The notes under the pieces are model-generated. The model searched no databases. It worked only from the letters and a program-made list of their open reading frames with translations, and was not told where the DNA came from. Made by a program: the position numbers and the translations under genes. From positions 2,480,001-2,544,000 of the forward strand of contig NZ_CP108458.1 in the NCBI RefSeq assembly GCF_036242395.1: a stretch of 64,000 bases of DNA, given 5' to 3'. Below are positions 1-9,447 of the stretch, in pieces. The stretch's first letter is position 1, and each line of letters starts with the position of its first letter. This DNA is from Kitasatospora sp. NBC_01266. GTDB taxonomy: Bacteria > Actinomycetota > Actinomycetes > Streptomycetales > Streptomycetaceae.

Positions 1-107
1 TCGACGCCCTTGAGACCGACCTCGATCATCCGGTTGATGGCGTTGACACCGCCGCCGCCGATACCGACGACCTTGATGACTGCGAGGTAGTTCTGCGGTG
101 CTGCCAC
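1..107 (-). CDS. ftsZ: Cell division protein FtsZ, N-terminal fragment (cut by window edge)
   Basis: FtsZ is the tubulin-like GTPase that forms the division ring; in streptomycetes it builds the sporulation septa. Only the first 35 codons are present. They read [18 protein letters not shown] and continue with the glycine-rich start of the GTP-binding fold ([11 protein letters not shown]), which is characteristic of actinobacterial FtsZ. I place the start at GTG (107-105), preceded at a normal distance by a GAGAGG ribosome-binding sequence. The gene runs off the left edge. It lies downstream of ftsQ in the same orientation but is separated from it by a 454-base leader carrying its own promoter signals. 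Confidence 0.95.
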   Translation of the reverse strand, partial: MAAPQNYLAVIKVVGIGGGGVNAINRMIEVGLKGV

Positions 108-242
108 GTCGAAGGCCTCTCGCCTCGGATGTCCGGGTCGGATTCTGGGTCATGAGCGGTCCATGAACCACCATGCCGACAGATGTCGATGGGTTGGGAG
201 CCCGGTTCCTGACTGATTGTCCGAAATTGAGACCGCCGACCC

Positions 243-269
243 GAACCCTAAACTTGACGTTGAGGGTTC
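243..269. repeat. 27-base inverted repeat in the ftsZ leader
   Basis: The arms GAACCCT (243-249) and AGGGTTC (263-269) are perfect inverses separated by 13 bases, with partial further pairing inside. It lies between the predicted ftsZ transcription start and the ftsZ start codon, so it could be a leader hairpin or an operator for a nearer promoter. No U-run follows, so a terminator is unlikely. Confidence 0.5.
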
Positions 270-328
270 ATGCTGTGCCTGTGTCGGATCGTGAAGATGC
301 CTCAGATCACTGTGGAGCACAGCCTGGT

Positions 329-366
329 GACACAGGACACTAAGTGCCGAGCGGGTCCGTGTTCAA
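329..366 (-). promoter_or_regulatory. Putative ftsZ promoter overlapping WhiA-type GACAC motifs
   Basis: On the minus strand TTGAAC (366-361) is followed after 18 bases by TAGTGT (342-337), a good -35/-10 pair that would start transcription near 330 and give a leader of about 220 bases before ftsZ. The plus-strand sequence GACACAGGACAC (329-340) contains two GACAC motifs, the recognition core reported for the sporulation regulator WhiA, and it overlaps the -10 element and predicted start site. The promoter match is read directly; the WhiA assignment is inferred from known WhiA/WhiB control of ftsZ in Streptomyces. Confidence 0.6.
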
Positions 367-561
367 CGAACACGCCGAGCTTCCCTTTTTTCTTTTGAGC
401 CTATGTGATCACCGTCTGGCGGTGGGCACTGGGGGCGCACCTCCCGGCCGAAGGCTGGAGGAGGGTGGAGCACCCAGGGTCGGGGAATCACCGACGGATC
501 GTCAACAGTGGCGAATCACGCGGTAAAGCCCCCGGGAGTACAGAACCTACCGGATCCGGAC

Positions 562-1341
562 TCAGCCGGAGATCGCCGGGGCGTCCGGTGCGCTGACGTC
601 GTAGTTCGCCGCCTTCTGCTTCAGCAGCGCGAGTAGCACCCTCGCCTTGCGGTCGGTCTGCTCCGGGCTCCCCCACCGCACGGTGGCTCCGCCGGCCAGT
701 CGCAACTCGATGTCATCATACGAACGAACCAGCAACGAAGGGGCCTGCTTGGCCACTTCGGTCGGCAGCCCGGCCGCCACCGTGACGGCGCCCTGGACCA
801 GCGCGCTCTGCGGGATGACCGAAATCGCATCCTGAGCGGGCCGACTCAGCTGGAGTTGGACCACCGGAACGCCCGGTGGCGGCGTCGGTTCGGTGGCGAA
901 ACTCACCCCAGTTACATCCATCTGGGTGAACTTTCCGTCAGTCCCCTTGACAGCTGCCACTGGCTGACGCTCGATCACCTTCACCCGGAGCGTGTGCGGC
1001 CAACCGCGCCAGACCTCGGCCTTCGCCACCCGGGGAACGGCCTGGACGCGGTGCTGCACCGCGTCCAGATCGACCCGGGCCAGTGGTCCGTGCTGCACCG
1101 GGCCTATCGCGGCACGCACCTGATCCACCGTCTGCTGGTCGTCCTGCAGACCCTGGATGGCGACCGTCTGGACGTCCAGGGCCGAGGAGAAGAAGACCAC
1201 CCAGCCCAGCAGGCCCAGCACGGCCGCGCCGAGCCCGCCGAGCACCAGGATCCCGCGCCGCGACAGGCGCAGCGCGGGCCGCTCCTCCTCGTCGTCCTCC
1301 GCCGCCTCCTCGACCCGCGCGGCGTCGAGCCGTTCAGCCAC
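562..1341 (-). CDS. ftsQ: Cell division protein FtsQ
   Basis: Bitopic membrane protein of the divisome that links FtsL/DivIC-type partners to septal peptidoglycan synthesis. At 259 residues it has a charged cytoplasmic N-terminus (about 1-28), one transmembrane helix (about 29-52, rich in G, V and L), then an extracellular POTRA domain beginning near [10 protein letters not shown] and an FtsQ-type beta domain. It starts at GTG 1341 and overlaps the end of murG by 8 bases, implying translational coupling. It is the last gene before the ftsZ leader. Position and topology make the call firm even though FtsQ sequences diverge quickly. Confidence 0.93.
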   Translation of the reverse strand: MAERLDAARVEEAAEDDEEERPALRLSRRGILVLGGLGAAVLGLLGWVVFFSSALDVQTVAIQGLQDDQQTVDQVRAAIGPVQHGPLARVDLDAVQHRVQAVPRVAKAEVWRGWPHTLRVKVIERQPVAAVKGTDGKFTQMDVTGVSFATEPTPPPGVPVVQLQLSRPAQDAISVIPQSALVQGAVTVAAGLPTEVAKQAPSLLVRSYDDIELRLAGGATVRWGSPEQTDRKARVLLALLKQKAANYDVSAPDAPAISG

Positions 1342-2440
1342 GACGGCGGCCGCCCCGGGCTGCCTCGATCGCCTCGTAGACCATGCCGACCAGCAGGTCG
1401 TCGGCGTCCCGGCGGCCGAACTCGCCGGCTGCCCGGCTCATGTCCCACAGGCGCTGCGGGTCGGTGAGCACCGGCAGCACGTTGCCCAGCACCCAGTCCG
1501 GGGTCAGCTCGGCGTCGTCCACCAGCAGGCCGCCGCCCGCCTTGACCATCGGCTGGGCGTTCAGTCGCTGCTCGCCGTTGCCGATCGGCAGCGGCACGAA
1601 GCAGCCCGGCAGCCCGACCGCGGCCAGCTCGGCCACCGTCATCGCGCCGGCCCGGCAGAGCATCAGGTCGGCGGCGGCGTAGGCCAGGTCCATCCGGTCC
1701 AGGTAGGGCACCGCGCGGTAGGGCGGCATCCCGGGGATGTCGTCGATCCGCGGCAGCTCGTTCTTCGGGCCGACCGCGTGCAGCACCTGCACGCCGTACT
1801 GCTGCAGGCGCGGGGCGATCGCCTGGATGGTCTCGTTCAGCCGGCGCGCGCCCTGCGAGCCGCCGGAGACCAGCAGGGTGGGCAGCCGCTGGTCCAGACC
1901 GAAGTAGTGCCGGGCCTCGGGGCGCACCGCGTTGCGGTCCAGGGTCGCGATGGTGCGGCGCAGCGGGATGCCGATGTAGCGCGAGTCGCGCAGCTTGCTG
2001 TCCGGGGTGGAGACGGCGACGAAGTCGCTGTACCGGGCGCCGATCTTGTTGGCCAGACCCGGGCGGGCGTTGGCCTCGTGCACCACGATCGGCACCCCGG
2101 CCCGCTTGGCGGCCAGGTAGGCGGGCATCGCGACGTAGCCGCCGAAGCCGACCACGGCGTCCGCCTTGACCCGCTCGATGATCTCCTGGGCGGCCCGGAC
2201 GGTGCCGCGCAGCCGGCCCGGCACGGTGATCAGCTCGGGGGTCGGCTTGCGCGGCAGCGGCACGGCCGGGATCAGCTCCAGCTGGTAGCCGCGCTCGGGC
2301 ACCAGCCGGGTCTCCAGGCCGCGCTCGGTGCCGAGCGCCGTGATGCCGATGCTCGGGTCGTGCCGACGCAGTGCGTCCGCGAGCGCCATGGCCGGCTCGA
2401 TGTGTCCTGCGGTACCCCCGCCGGCGAGTACGACATGCAC
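1334..2440 (-). CDS. murG: UDP-GlcNAc:undecaprenyl-pyrophosphoryl-MurNAc-pentapeptide GlcNAc transferase
   Basis: MurG adds GlcNAc to lipid I to make lipid II on the inner face of the membrane. The 368-residue protein opens with [17 protein letters not shown], the first glycine loop of the family, and has a second nucleotide-sugar loop near [13 protein letters not shown]. Its length is typical. It is 6 bases downstream of ftsW and overlaps ftsQ by 8 bases, in the standard dcw order, so the genes are almost certainly cotranscribed. Confidence 0.97.
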   Translation of the reverse strand: MHVVLAGGGTAGHIEPAMALADALRRHDPSIGITALGTERGLETRLVPERGYQLELIPAVPLPRKPTPELITVPGRLRGTVRAAQEIIERVKADAVVGFGGYVAMPAYLAAKRAGVPIVVHEANARPGLANKIGARYSDFVAVSTPDSKLRDSRYIGIPLRRTIATLDRNAVRPEARHYFGLDQRLPTLLVSGGSQGARRLNETIQAIAPRLQQYGVQVLHAVGPKNELPRIDDIPGMPPYRAVPYLDRMDLAYAAADLMLCRAGAMTVAELAAVGLPGCFVPLPIGNGEQRLNAQPMVKAGGGLLVDDAELTPDWVLGNVLPVLTDPQRLWDMSRAAGEFGRRDADDLLVGMVYEAIEAARGGRRRG

Positions 2441-2446
2441 CGAAAA

Positions 2447-3814
2447 TCACCGCTCCCTGCGCGGCGGCCGGGCGGCCGGGCGCGCTGTGGTTCGTCGTCG
2501 TGGCAGCACCCGGCGCAGACCTGTCCTGAACCGGGACTTCGAGCTCCGGGCGGCGAGTGCCGCCTTCGCGCCCGGGACGCTGCGTGCGAAGCAGAGCAGC
2601 ATCCCAAGGGCGCACATGGCCGACAGCATGGCGGACCCGCCGTAGGAGAACAGCGGGAGGGGTACGCCCGCGATGGGCAGCAGTCCCAGCGCCGACCCCA
2701 GGTTGATCATGGCCTGGGCCATGATCCACGTGGTGGCGGCTCCCGCGGCATACCTGACGAAGGGGTCCTTCGTGCCGATGGCCACTCGGATACCCGCATA
2801 CCCTAGTGCCGCGAAGAGACCGATCACCGACAGCGTCCCCACCAGACCGAGTTCCTCGCCGGTCGCGGCGAAGATGAAGTCGGTGTGCGCCTCGGGCAGC
2901 TGGCCCCATTTCTCGTAGCCGGCGCCCAGTCCGGTGCCGAACGGCCCGCCCAGGCCGAAGGCGTAGAGGCCGTGCAGGGCCTGGAAGCAGTCGTGGTTCG
3001 GGACCGGCTTGGTGGTGCCGATGCAGGCCAGCCGGTCCAGCCGGTGCGGCACGGTGATGATCAGCGCGGTGCAGGCGACGACCGCGATGCCCAGGGTGGC
3101 GACGAACAGCCGCAGCGGGGCGCCGACCATCCAGAGCAGCGCGAAGACCATGGCGACCAGGATCATCGAGGTCCCCATGTCGCCGCCGAGCATGATCAGC
3201 AGCAGCAGCACCAGGGCACCGGGGACCAGCGGCACCAGCAGGTGCTTCCACTGGGTGAGGGTGCCGGCCTTCTGCTTGCGGGCCAGCAGGTCGGCCGCCC
3301 AGAGCAGCAGCGCGAGCTTGGCGAACTCCGAGGGCTGGACCTGGAAGAAGCCGAAGTTCAGCCAGTTCCGGTTGCCGTTGACGGTCATCCCGACGCCGGG
3401 GATGGCGACCAGCACCATGGCCCCGATCGAGCCGAGCAGCACCGGGTAGGCCAGCACCCGGTGCACGGGCACCGGCACCCGGGCGGCCGCCACCAGCAGC
3501 ACCGAGCCGAGCAGCACCGCGACCAGTTGCTTGCGGAAGTAGAAGAGGCCGGGCAGGCCCTGGTGGATCGCGGTGATGTTGGAGGAGGAGAAGACCATGA
3601 TCAGGCCGAGCACCAACAGCAGGGAGCTCGAACCGAGGATCAGGTAATAGGGCGTCAGCGGGCGGTTCAGGAACCAGCGCAGCCGCTCCCGCAGCGCGCG
3701 CAGCCGCCCGGTCAGGCCCTCGGTCTTGAAGACCGTGCTGGTCGCCGAGATCAGGGCCGGGGAGGGGCCGCGCTCCGGCGGGGCGGCCGCGTCCGTCTTG
3801 CCCTGACCCGCCAC
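2447..3814 (-). CDS. ftsW: Peptidoglycan glycosyltransferase FtsW (SEDS family)
   Basis: Polytopic SEDS protein that polymerises glycan strands at the septum together with the transpeptidase FtsI. The 455-residue product has a cytoplasmic N-terminal tail of about 45 residues, about ten hydrophobic segments, the family loop containing NFGFFQVQPSEFAK, and the later motif TDFIFAATGEELGL. The C-terminus is strongly basic. It starts at GTG 3814, lies 32 bases after murD and 6 bases before murG. The genome could also carry RodA/SpoVE-type paralogues, but the dcw position identifies this copy as FtsW. Confidence 0.95.
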   Translation of the reverse strand: MAGQGKTDAAAPPERGPSPALISATSTVFKTEGLTGRLRALRERLRWFLNRPLTPYYLILGSSSLLLVLGLIMVFSSSNITAIHQGLPGLFYFRKQLVAVLLGSVLLVAAARVPVPVHRVLAYPVLLGSIGAMVLVAIPGVGMTVNGNRNWLNFGFFQVQPSEFAKLALLLWAADLLARKQKAGTLTQWKHLLVPLVPGALVLLLLIMLGGDMGTSMILVAMVFALLWMVGAPLRLFVATLGIAVVACTALIITVPHRLDRLACIGTTKPVPNHDCFQALHGLYAFGLGGPFGTGLGAGYEKWGQLPEAHTDFIFAATGEELGLVGTLSVIGLFAALGYAGIRVAIGTKDPFVRYAAGAATTWIMAQAMINLGSALGLLPIAGVPLPLFSYGGSAMLSAMCALGMLLCFARSVPGAKAALAARSSKSRFRTGLRRVLPRRRTTARPAARPPRRER

Positions 3815-3846
3815 GCGCGCCTGCCCCTCTCCCGATTGCCCCTGGT

Positions 3847-5307
3847 CTACTGCGTCAGCCCGCGCACCGCCTCGGCGAAGAGATCGCCCCGCTCGCCGTA
3901 GCTGGTGAACATGTCCATCGAGGCACAGGCCGGGGCCAGCAGCACGGTATCGCCCGCTCGGGCGAGCCCGGCGGCGACCCGGACCACCTCCGCCATCGCC
4001 ATCGCGCCAGTCTCACCCTCGGCCGGCTCGATCACTGGTACATCCGGGGCGTGTCGCGCCAGCGCCTCACGGATCAGCGCGCGGTCCTCGCCGATCAGCA
4101 CCGCGGCCCGCAGCCGGCCCGCGGCGCCCCGCACCAGCTCGTCGAAGGTGGCTCCCTTGGCCAGCCCGCCGGCGATCCACACGATCGGCTGATAGGCCGC
4201 CAACGAGGCCGCCGCCGCATGGGTGTTGGTCGCCTTGGAGTCGTTGATCCAGCTGACCGAGTCGACCTCGGCGACGAAGGCGATCCGGTGCGCGTCGGGG
4301 CGGAAGGCCCGCAGGCCGTCGCGCACCGCCTTGGCGTCCACCCCGTAGGCGCGGGCCAGCGCGGCGGCGGCCAGGGCGTTGGCGACGTTGTGCGGGGCCG
4401 GCGGGTGGACGTCGGCCACCGAGCCCAGCTCGGCCGCGTTCTTGGCCCGGTCGGGAAGGAAGGCGCGGTCCACCAGCAGGCCGTCCACCACACCGAGCTG
4501 GGAGAGCCCGGGGGTGCCGAGACCGAAGCCGATCGCCCGGCAACCCTCCTCGACATCGGCCTCGCGGACCAGCTCCTCGGTGGCGGGGTCGGCCAGGTTG
4601 TAGACGCAGGCCACCTGGTTGCCGTTGTAGATCCGGCCCTTGTCGGCGGCGTAGGCCGCCATCGAGCCGTGCCAGTCCAGGTGGTCGGGGGCCAGGTTGA
4701 GCACGGCCGCCGAGTGCGGGCGCGGTGAGGGCGCCCAGTGCAGCTGGTAGCTGGAGAGCTCGACCGCGAGCACGTCGTACGGCTGCTGGTCGTCCTCGAA
4801 GCCGGTCAGCACCGCGTCCAGCACCGAGACGCCGATGTTGCCCACGGCGGCGGTGTGCTTGCCGGCCGCGGTGAGGATCGAGGCCAGCATCTGGACCGTG
4901 GTGGTCTTGCCGTTGGTGCCGGTGACGGCCAGCCAGGGGGCCGGCTCACCGGTGCCGGGCAGCGGCTTGCGCAGCTGCCAGGCGAGTTCGACGTCGCCCC
5001 AGATCGGCACTCCGGCCGCTTCGGCGGCGGCGAACAGCGGGCTGCTCGGCCGCCAGCCAGGCGAGGTGACGACCAGTCGGGTGCCCTCGGGGAGCGTGTC
5101 GCCGTCGCCGAGGCGGACCTGGAAGCCTGCTCCGTAATAGGCCGTCAGCTCGGCCGCGCGGTCGCGCAGCACCGGGCTGTCGCCGCCGTCCACCACGGTG
5201 ACCTCGGCGCCCAGTTTGCGCAGCACCCGGGCCGCGCTGATGCCGGAGACGCCCAGGCCGGCCACCACGACCGGCAGGCCGGGCCAGGAGAGGGGTGCAC
5301 TGCTCAA
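3847..5307 (-). CDS. murD: UDP-N-acetylmuramoylalanine--D-glutamate ligase
   Basis: Adds D-glutamate to UDP-MurNAc-L-Ala in cytoplasmic peptidoglycan precursor synthesis. An N-terminal Rossmann-like domain starts near [17 protein letters not shown]; the ATP-binding loop [13 protein letters not shown] is at about residue 130; the C-terminal ligase domain carries DAHRIAFV and NDSKATN. The reading frame is open far upstream across mraY, but the sensible start is TTG (5307-5305), which overlaps the mraY stop as TTGA and gives 486 residues, the normal family length. The overlap indicates coupling to mraY. Confidence 0.94.
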   Translation of the reverse strand: MSSAPLSWPGLPVVVAGLGVSGISAARVLRKLGAEVTVVDGGDSPVLRDRAAELTAYYGAGFQVRLGDGDTLPEGTRLVVTSPGWRPSSPLFAAAEAAGVPIWGDVELAWQLRKPLPGTGEPAPWLAVTGTNGKTTTVQMLASILTAAGKHTAAVGNIGVSVLDAVLTGFEDDQQPYDVLAVELSSYQLHWAPSPRPHSAAVLNLAPDHLDWHGSMAAYAADKGRIYNGNQVACVYNLADPATEELVREADVEEGCRAIGFGLGTPGLSQLGVVDGLLVDRAFLPDRAKNAAELGSVADVHPPAPHNVANALAAAALARAYGVDAKAVRDGLRAFRPDAHRIAFVAEVDSVSWINDSKATNTHAAAASLAAYQPIVWIAGGLAKGATFDELVRGAAGRLRAAVLIGEDRALIREALARHAPDVPVIEPAEGETGAMAMAEVVRVAAGLARAGDTVLLAPACASMDMFTSYGERGDLFAEAVRGLTQ

Positions 5308-6365
5308 CTGTTCACCCAGCCCGCGTAGAAGATGCCCAGGCCGACGGCCACGCAGAGGCCCTGGACGATCCAGAACCGCACCACGATCAGCACTTCGCTC
5401 CAGCCCTTGAGCTCGAAGTGGTGCTGCAGGGGTGCCATCTTGAAGACCCGCTTGCCGGTCAGCCGGAACGACCCGACCTGGATGATCACCGACAGAGTGA
5501 TGATCACGAAGAGACCGCCGAGCAGCGGCAGCAGCAGCTCGGTGCGCGAGCAGATCGCCAGACCCGCGAGCGCGCCGCCGAGGGCCAGCGAACCGGTGTC
5601 GCCCATGAAGATCTTGGCCGGCGAGGTGTTCCACCACAGGAAGCCGAAGCAGGAGCCCATCAGCGCCGAGGCCACCACCGCCAGGTCCAGCGGGTCGCGC
5701 ACCTCGAAGCAGTTGGCGGTCGCCGTGACCATGCGCGAGCAGGTCTGCCCGTACTGCCAGACGCCGATGAAGACGTAGGCGCCGAAGACCATCACCGAGG
5801 CACCGGTGGCCAGCCCGTCCAGACCGTCCGTCAGGTTCACGCCGTTGGACATGCCGGCGATCATGAAGTACGCCCACATGACGAACAGCACCGGGCCGAT
5901 CGACCAGCTGAAGTCCTGGATGAAGGAGAGGCTGGTGGAGGCCGGGGTGAGCCCGCGCGGGTCGTGGAACTGCAGCGACAGGATCGCGAAGGCCAGACCG
6001 ACGAACGACTGCCCGAGCAGCTTCGCCTTGGCCCGCAGACCCAGCGAGCGCTGCTTGACCACCTTGATGTAGTCGTCCAGGAAGCCGACCAGGCCCAGAC
6101 CCGCCATCAGGAAGAGCACCAGCAGGCCCGAGGCGCGCGGCTGGTCACCGGTGATCACCTTGGTCAGCGCATAGGCGATCAGGGTGGCCAGGATGAACGC
6201 GATACCGCCCATCGTCGGCGTACCGCGCTTGCTGTGGTGCGCCTTGGGGCCGTCGTCGCGGATCATCTGGCCGTAGCCGTGCCGCGCCAGCACTCGGATC
6301 AGCGCCGGGGTGCCGAACAGCGACAGCACCAGGCCGATCAGTCCGGAGTAGAGAATCTGCTTCAC
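5304..6365 (-). CDS. mraY: Phospho-N-acetylmuramoyl-pentapeptide transferase
   Basis: Integral membrane enzyme that moves phospho-MurNAc-pentapeptide onto undecaprenyl phosphate to form lipid I. The 353-residue protein has about ten transmembrane segments and the family motifs [26 protein letters not shown] (catalytic Asp pair) and [12 protein letters not shown], plus the later [11 protein letters not shown] loop. It overlaps murF upstream by 4 bases and the TTG start of murD downstream. The gene order and full set of motifs leave little doubt. Confidence 0.97.
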   Translation of the reverse strand: MKQILYSGLIGLVLSLFGTPALIRVLARHGYGQMIRDDGPKAHHSKRGTPTMGGIAFILATLIAYALTKVITGDQPRASGLLVLFLMAGLGLVGFLDDYIKVVKQRSLGLRAKAKLLGQSFVGLAFAILSLQFHDPRGLTPASTSLSFIQDFSWSIGPVLFVMWAYFMIAGMSNGVNLTDGLDGLATGASVMVFGAYVFIGVWQYGQTCSRMVTATANCFEVRDPLDLAVVASALMGSCFGFLWWNTSPAKIFMGDTGSLALGGALAGLAICSRTELLLPLLGGLFVIITLSVIIQVGSFRLTGKRVFKMAPLQHHFELKGWSEVLIVVRFWIVQGLCVAVGLGIFYAGWVNS

Positions 6366-7768
6366 CGCGCGGCACCGTCCGCCAACAGGGCCTCGGCCAC
6401 CTTCTCCAGGCCCACCGAACGACTGGCCTTCACCAGCACCACGTCCCCTGGCCGCAGCTGACCGCGCAGCAGTTCGACCGCCGCGTCCGCGTCGGACACC
6501 AGCACCGACTCCTCACCCCACGAACCTTCGTTCCTCGCGCCCAGTTCCATGCAGGCCGCCTCGCGTCCACCCACCGCCACCAGCTTGGTGACGTCGAGTC
6601 GGACCGCGAGCCGCCCGATGGCGTCATGCTCGTCGAAGCTCTCCTCGCCGAGCTCCCGCATCTCGCCGAGCACCGCCCAGGTACGGCGGCGCTCCGGGCC
6701 TCGGCCGCCCATCGTGGCGAGCGCGCGCAGCGCGGCCCGCATCGACTCCGGGTTCGCGTTGTACGCGTCGTTCACGACGGTGACCCCGTCGGCCCGGTCG
6801 ACGACCTCCATGCGCCAGCGGGACAGCGCGCCCGCCTCGCCCAGGGCGGCGGCGGTGTCGTCAACGGACAGTCCGAGCTCCATCGCCACCGCTGCGGCGG
6901 CGAGGGCGTTCGAGACGTGGTGCTCACCGTACAGGCGCAGTTGTACGGGTGCGGAACCGGCCAGGGTGGTCAACGTGAACGATGGACGGCCCGTGGAGTC
7001 GAGGCGAACATCCTGTGCCCGGACATCGGCACCCGAACCCTCACCGAAGGTCACCACCCTGGCCCGGGTGCGCCCGGCCATCGCCCGCACCAGCGGGTCG
7101 TCGGCGTTCAGGATCGCGGTGCCGTCCTCGGTCAGCGACTCGACCAGTTCGCCCTTGGCCTCGGCGATGCCCTCCTTGGAGCCGAACTCGCCGAGGTGCG
7201 CGCTGCCGACGTTGAGCACCAGGCCGATCGAGGGCCGGGCCAGCGAGCAGAGGTAGGCGATGTCGCCCTTGTGCCGGGCGCCCATCTCCAGCACCAGGTG
7301 GCGGGTGTCCGGCTCGACCCTGGTCGCGGTCATCGGGAAGCCCAGCTCGTTGTTGAGCGAGCCCTCGGTGTAGACGGTGGGCCCCAGCCGGGTCAGCAAC
7401 TGCGCGATCAGGTCCTTGGTGCTGGTCTTGCCGGCCGAGCCGGTCAGCGCCACCACCCTGGCCTCGGTGGCCCGGTCGGCCACCGCCTGGGCGAGCCGGC
7501 CCATCGCCACCTGGACGTCGGCGACCAGCACCGCGGGCACGCCCACCGGGCGCTCGGCGAGCACCGCGACCGCGCCGGCCAGCACGGCCCGCTCGGCGTA
7601 GTCGTGCCCGTCCACGTGCTCGCCGCGGAAGGCGGCGAACAGACCGCCGGGCGCCGCCTTGCGGGAGTCGATCGCCAGCGGGCCGGTCACCAGCACCTGC
7701 GGGTCCGCGCCGTCCGCGAGCTCACCACCGGTCGCGGCGGCCACCTCGGCCAGGGTCAGTGCGATCAC
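6362..7768 (-). CDS. murF: UDP-N-acetylmuramoyl-tripeptide--D-alanyl-D-alanine ligase
   Basis: Completes the UDP-MurNAc-pentapeptide by adding D-Ala-D-Ala. The 468-residue Mur ligase has the N-terminal substrate domain ([22 protein letters not shown]), the ATP-binding loop [10 protein letters not shown] at about residue 113, and the NNELGFPMT and YNANPESM motifs typical of MurF. It overlaps both murE (4 bases) and mraY (4 bases), consistent with one polycistronic message. Confidence 0.97.
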   Translation of the reverse strand: MIALTLAEVAAATGGELADGADPQVLVTGPLAIDSRKAAPGGLFAAFRGEHVDGHDYAERAVLAGAVAVLAERPVGVPAVLVADVQVAMGRLAQAVADRATEARVVALTGSAGKTSTKDLIAQLLTRLGPTVYTEGSLNNELGFPMTATRVEPDTRHLVLEMGARHKGDIAYLCSLARPSIGLVLNVGSAHLGEFGSKEGIAEAKGELVESLTEDGTAILNADDPLVRAMAGRTRARVVTFGEGSGADVRAQDVRLDSTGRPSFTLTTLAGSAPVQLRLYGEHHVSNALAAAAVAMELGLSVDDTAAALGEAGALSRWRMEVVDRADGVTVVNDAYNANPESMRAALRALATMGGRGPERRRTWAVLGEMRELGEESFDEHDAIGRLAVRLDVTKLVAVGGREAACMELGARNEGSWGEESVLVSDADAAVELLRGQLRPGDVVLVKASRSVGLEKVAEALLADGAAR

Positions 7769-9444
7769 GGTTGCTCCACTCCTCGGGCGGGCAGGACACG
7801 CGCGATGGCCTCGCGCAGCACCTCCCGGTCGTCGAACGGGCGGACCTCGCCCTTCACGTACTGGCCCAGCTCGTGGCCCTTGCCGGCCACCAGCACGGCG
7901 TCCCCGGCGTGCGCCCGGGCCACCGCCGCGGCGATCGCCTCGGCCCGGTCCGGCACCACCAGCACATCGCCGCGCTCGGCCTCGGGGACCTCGACCGCGC
8001 CGCCCAGCATGCTGGCCAGGATCGCCAGGCCGTCCTCGGAGCGCGGGTTGTCACTGGTCAGCACGGCAGTGTCGGCCAGCCGGGCGGCACTGGCGCCCAT
8101 CGGGCCGCGCTTGAACGGGTCGCGGTCCCCGCCGCAGCCGACCACCACGTGCAGTCGGCCCTTGGTGACCTCGCGCAGCGACTCCAGGACGGCCTTCAGC
8201 GCGTCCGGCTTGTGGGCGTAGTCGACCACCGCGACGAAGTCCTGTCCGGCGTCCACCCGCTCCAGCCGCCCGGGCACGCCCGGCACCACGGCCACCCCCG
8301 CCACCGCCTCGGCCAGCGGCAGCCCGGCGGTCACCAGGGCGACGATCGCGGCCAGCGCGTTGGCGACGTTGAACGGACCCGGCAGCGGCACCGAGGCGTC
8401 CGCCTGCCGGCCCTCGGGGCCCAGCACCCGGAAGGTGGAGCCGATCGGACCCAACTGCACGTCCACCGCCCGCCAGTCGGCCTCGGCGGCGCCCTTGGCG
8501 GAGAAGGTGGTCACCGGGATCGCGGCCTCGGCGGCCAGCCGGCGCCCGTAGGCGTCGTCCAGGTTGACCACCCCGGCCCGGCTGCGGCCCGCCTCGAAGA
8601 GCCGCGCCTTGGCCTGGAAGTACTCCTCCATGTCCGGGTGGAAGTCGAGGTGCTCCGGGGTCAGGTTGTTGAAGACGGCGACGTCGTACTCGACGCCGTC
8701 GGCCCGGCCGAAGACCAGCGCGTGGCTGGAGACCTCCATCACCACCGCGTCGGCGCCGCGCTCGCGCATCACCGCGAGGATCGCGTGCAGCTCGGTGGCC
8801 TCGGGGGTGGTGCGCTCGCTCTTGATCCGCTCGGCGCCGACCCGCATCTCGACCGTACCGATCACCCCGGGCGTCCGGGACGCGCCCAGCAGACCGCCCT
8901 CGACCAGGTAGGAGGTGGTGGTCTTGCCGTTGGTGCCGGTGATCCCGATGGTCAGCAGCGCCCGCGACGGGTCGCCGTAGATCCGGGCCGCCAGCACGCC
9001 CATGAAGGCGCGCGGGCTCGGCACCACCAGCACCGGCACCGCGAGGGCGCCCGCCTGCTCCGCGCCCGCCGGGTCGGTGAGCACGGCGGCGGCCCCCGCC
9101 GCCGCAGCCTGGCCGGCGAACGCGGCGCCGTGGTGGTTGGCCCCGGCGAAGGCCACGTAGAGGTCGCCCGGACGGACCGCACGCGAGTCGTGGGTGATCC
9201 CCGTGGCCGCGCCGTCCGCGGCGCGCTCGGGGGCCGGGATGCCCAGGATCCGGGCGATCTCGGCGAGCGGGACGGGCGGCACCGCGCAGGGGCGCGGCGG
9301 GCTCACACGGGTTTGGTCTGATTTCGGCACGGCGGGCAGGCTATCGGCCTCGGGGCGGTCGAGGCCAAGCGAGCCCTCCGCCGCCGCCTGGGGCGAGCGG
9401 GCCCCGGCACTCGTGGGTGTGACGCGGTTCACAGCTGTGGCCAT
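7765..9444 (-). CDS. murE: UDP-N-acetylmuramoyl-tripeptide synthetase (diaminopimelate-adding)
   Basis: Adds the third peptide residue to UDP-MurNAc-L-Ala-D-Glu. The ATP loop [14 protein letters not shown] is near residue 171 and the specificity motif DNPRSED is present; DNPR is the signature of diaminopimelate-adding MurE, matching the LL-DAP walls of streptomycetes. The 559-residue reading includes about 50 extra N-terminal residues of low complexity before the conserved LAEIARILGI region, so the true start could be further in. It follows ftsI by 3 bases and overlaps murF by 4. Confidence 0.95.
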   Translation of the reverse strand: MATAVNRVTPTSAGARSPQAAAEGSLGLDRPEADSLPAVPKSDQTRVSPPRPCAVPPVPLAEIARILGIPAPERAADGAATGITHDSRAVRPGDLYVAFAGANHHGAAFAGQAAAAGAAAVLTDPAGAEQAGALAVPVLVVPSPRAFMGVLAARIYGDPSRALLTIGITGTNGKTTTSYLVEGGLLGASRTPGVIGTVEMRVGAERIKSERTTPEATELHAILAVMRERGADAVVMEVSSHALVFGRADGVEYDVAVFNNLTPEHLDFHPDMEEYFQAKARLFEAGRSRAGVVNLDDAYGRRLAAEAAIPVTTFSAKGAAEADWRAVDVQLGPIGSTFRVLGPEGRQADASVPLPGPFNVANALAAIVALVTAGLPLAEAVAGVAVVPGVPGRLERVDAGQDFVAVVDYAHKPDALKAVLESLREVTKGRLHVVVGCGGDRDPFKRGPMGASAARLADTAVLTSDNPRSEDGLAILASMLGGAVEVPEAERGDVLVVPDRAEAIAAAVARAHAGDAVLVAGKGHELGQYVKGEVRPFDDREVLREAIARVLPARGVEQP

Positions 9445-9447
9445 GGT

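Larger units (their letters stand above)
108..561 (-). promoter_or_regulatory. ftsQ-ftsZ intergenic regulatory leader (454 bases)
   Basis: This is the only long gap inside the dcw cluster, and I see no protein gene in it. In Streptomyces the ftsQ-ftsZ interval is known to hold several ftsZ promoters, including a sporulation-induced one. Visible elements are a sigma70-type promoter on the minus strand (366-337), GACAC motifs at 329-333, 336-340 and (minus strand) 281-285, an inverted repeat at 243-269, and a short palindrome at 358-374 beside a T-rich tract on the plus strand. Confidence 0.75.

Noticed and set aside
329..343. BldD operator over the ftsZ promoter
   Set aside because: Only one half (TGACACAG) fits; the second half-site does not match.
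358..374. GTTC-AAC-GAAC as a LexA (SOS) box
   Set aside because: The half-sites are in the wrong orientation and spacing for the LexA consensus GAAC-N4-GTTC.
1104..3251. Long open frame on the minus strand through ftsQ, murG and ftsW
   Set aside because: Arg/Ala/Gly-rich translation without any family motif, in a shifted frame of three well-supported genes; an artefact of high third-position GC.
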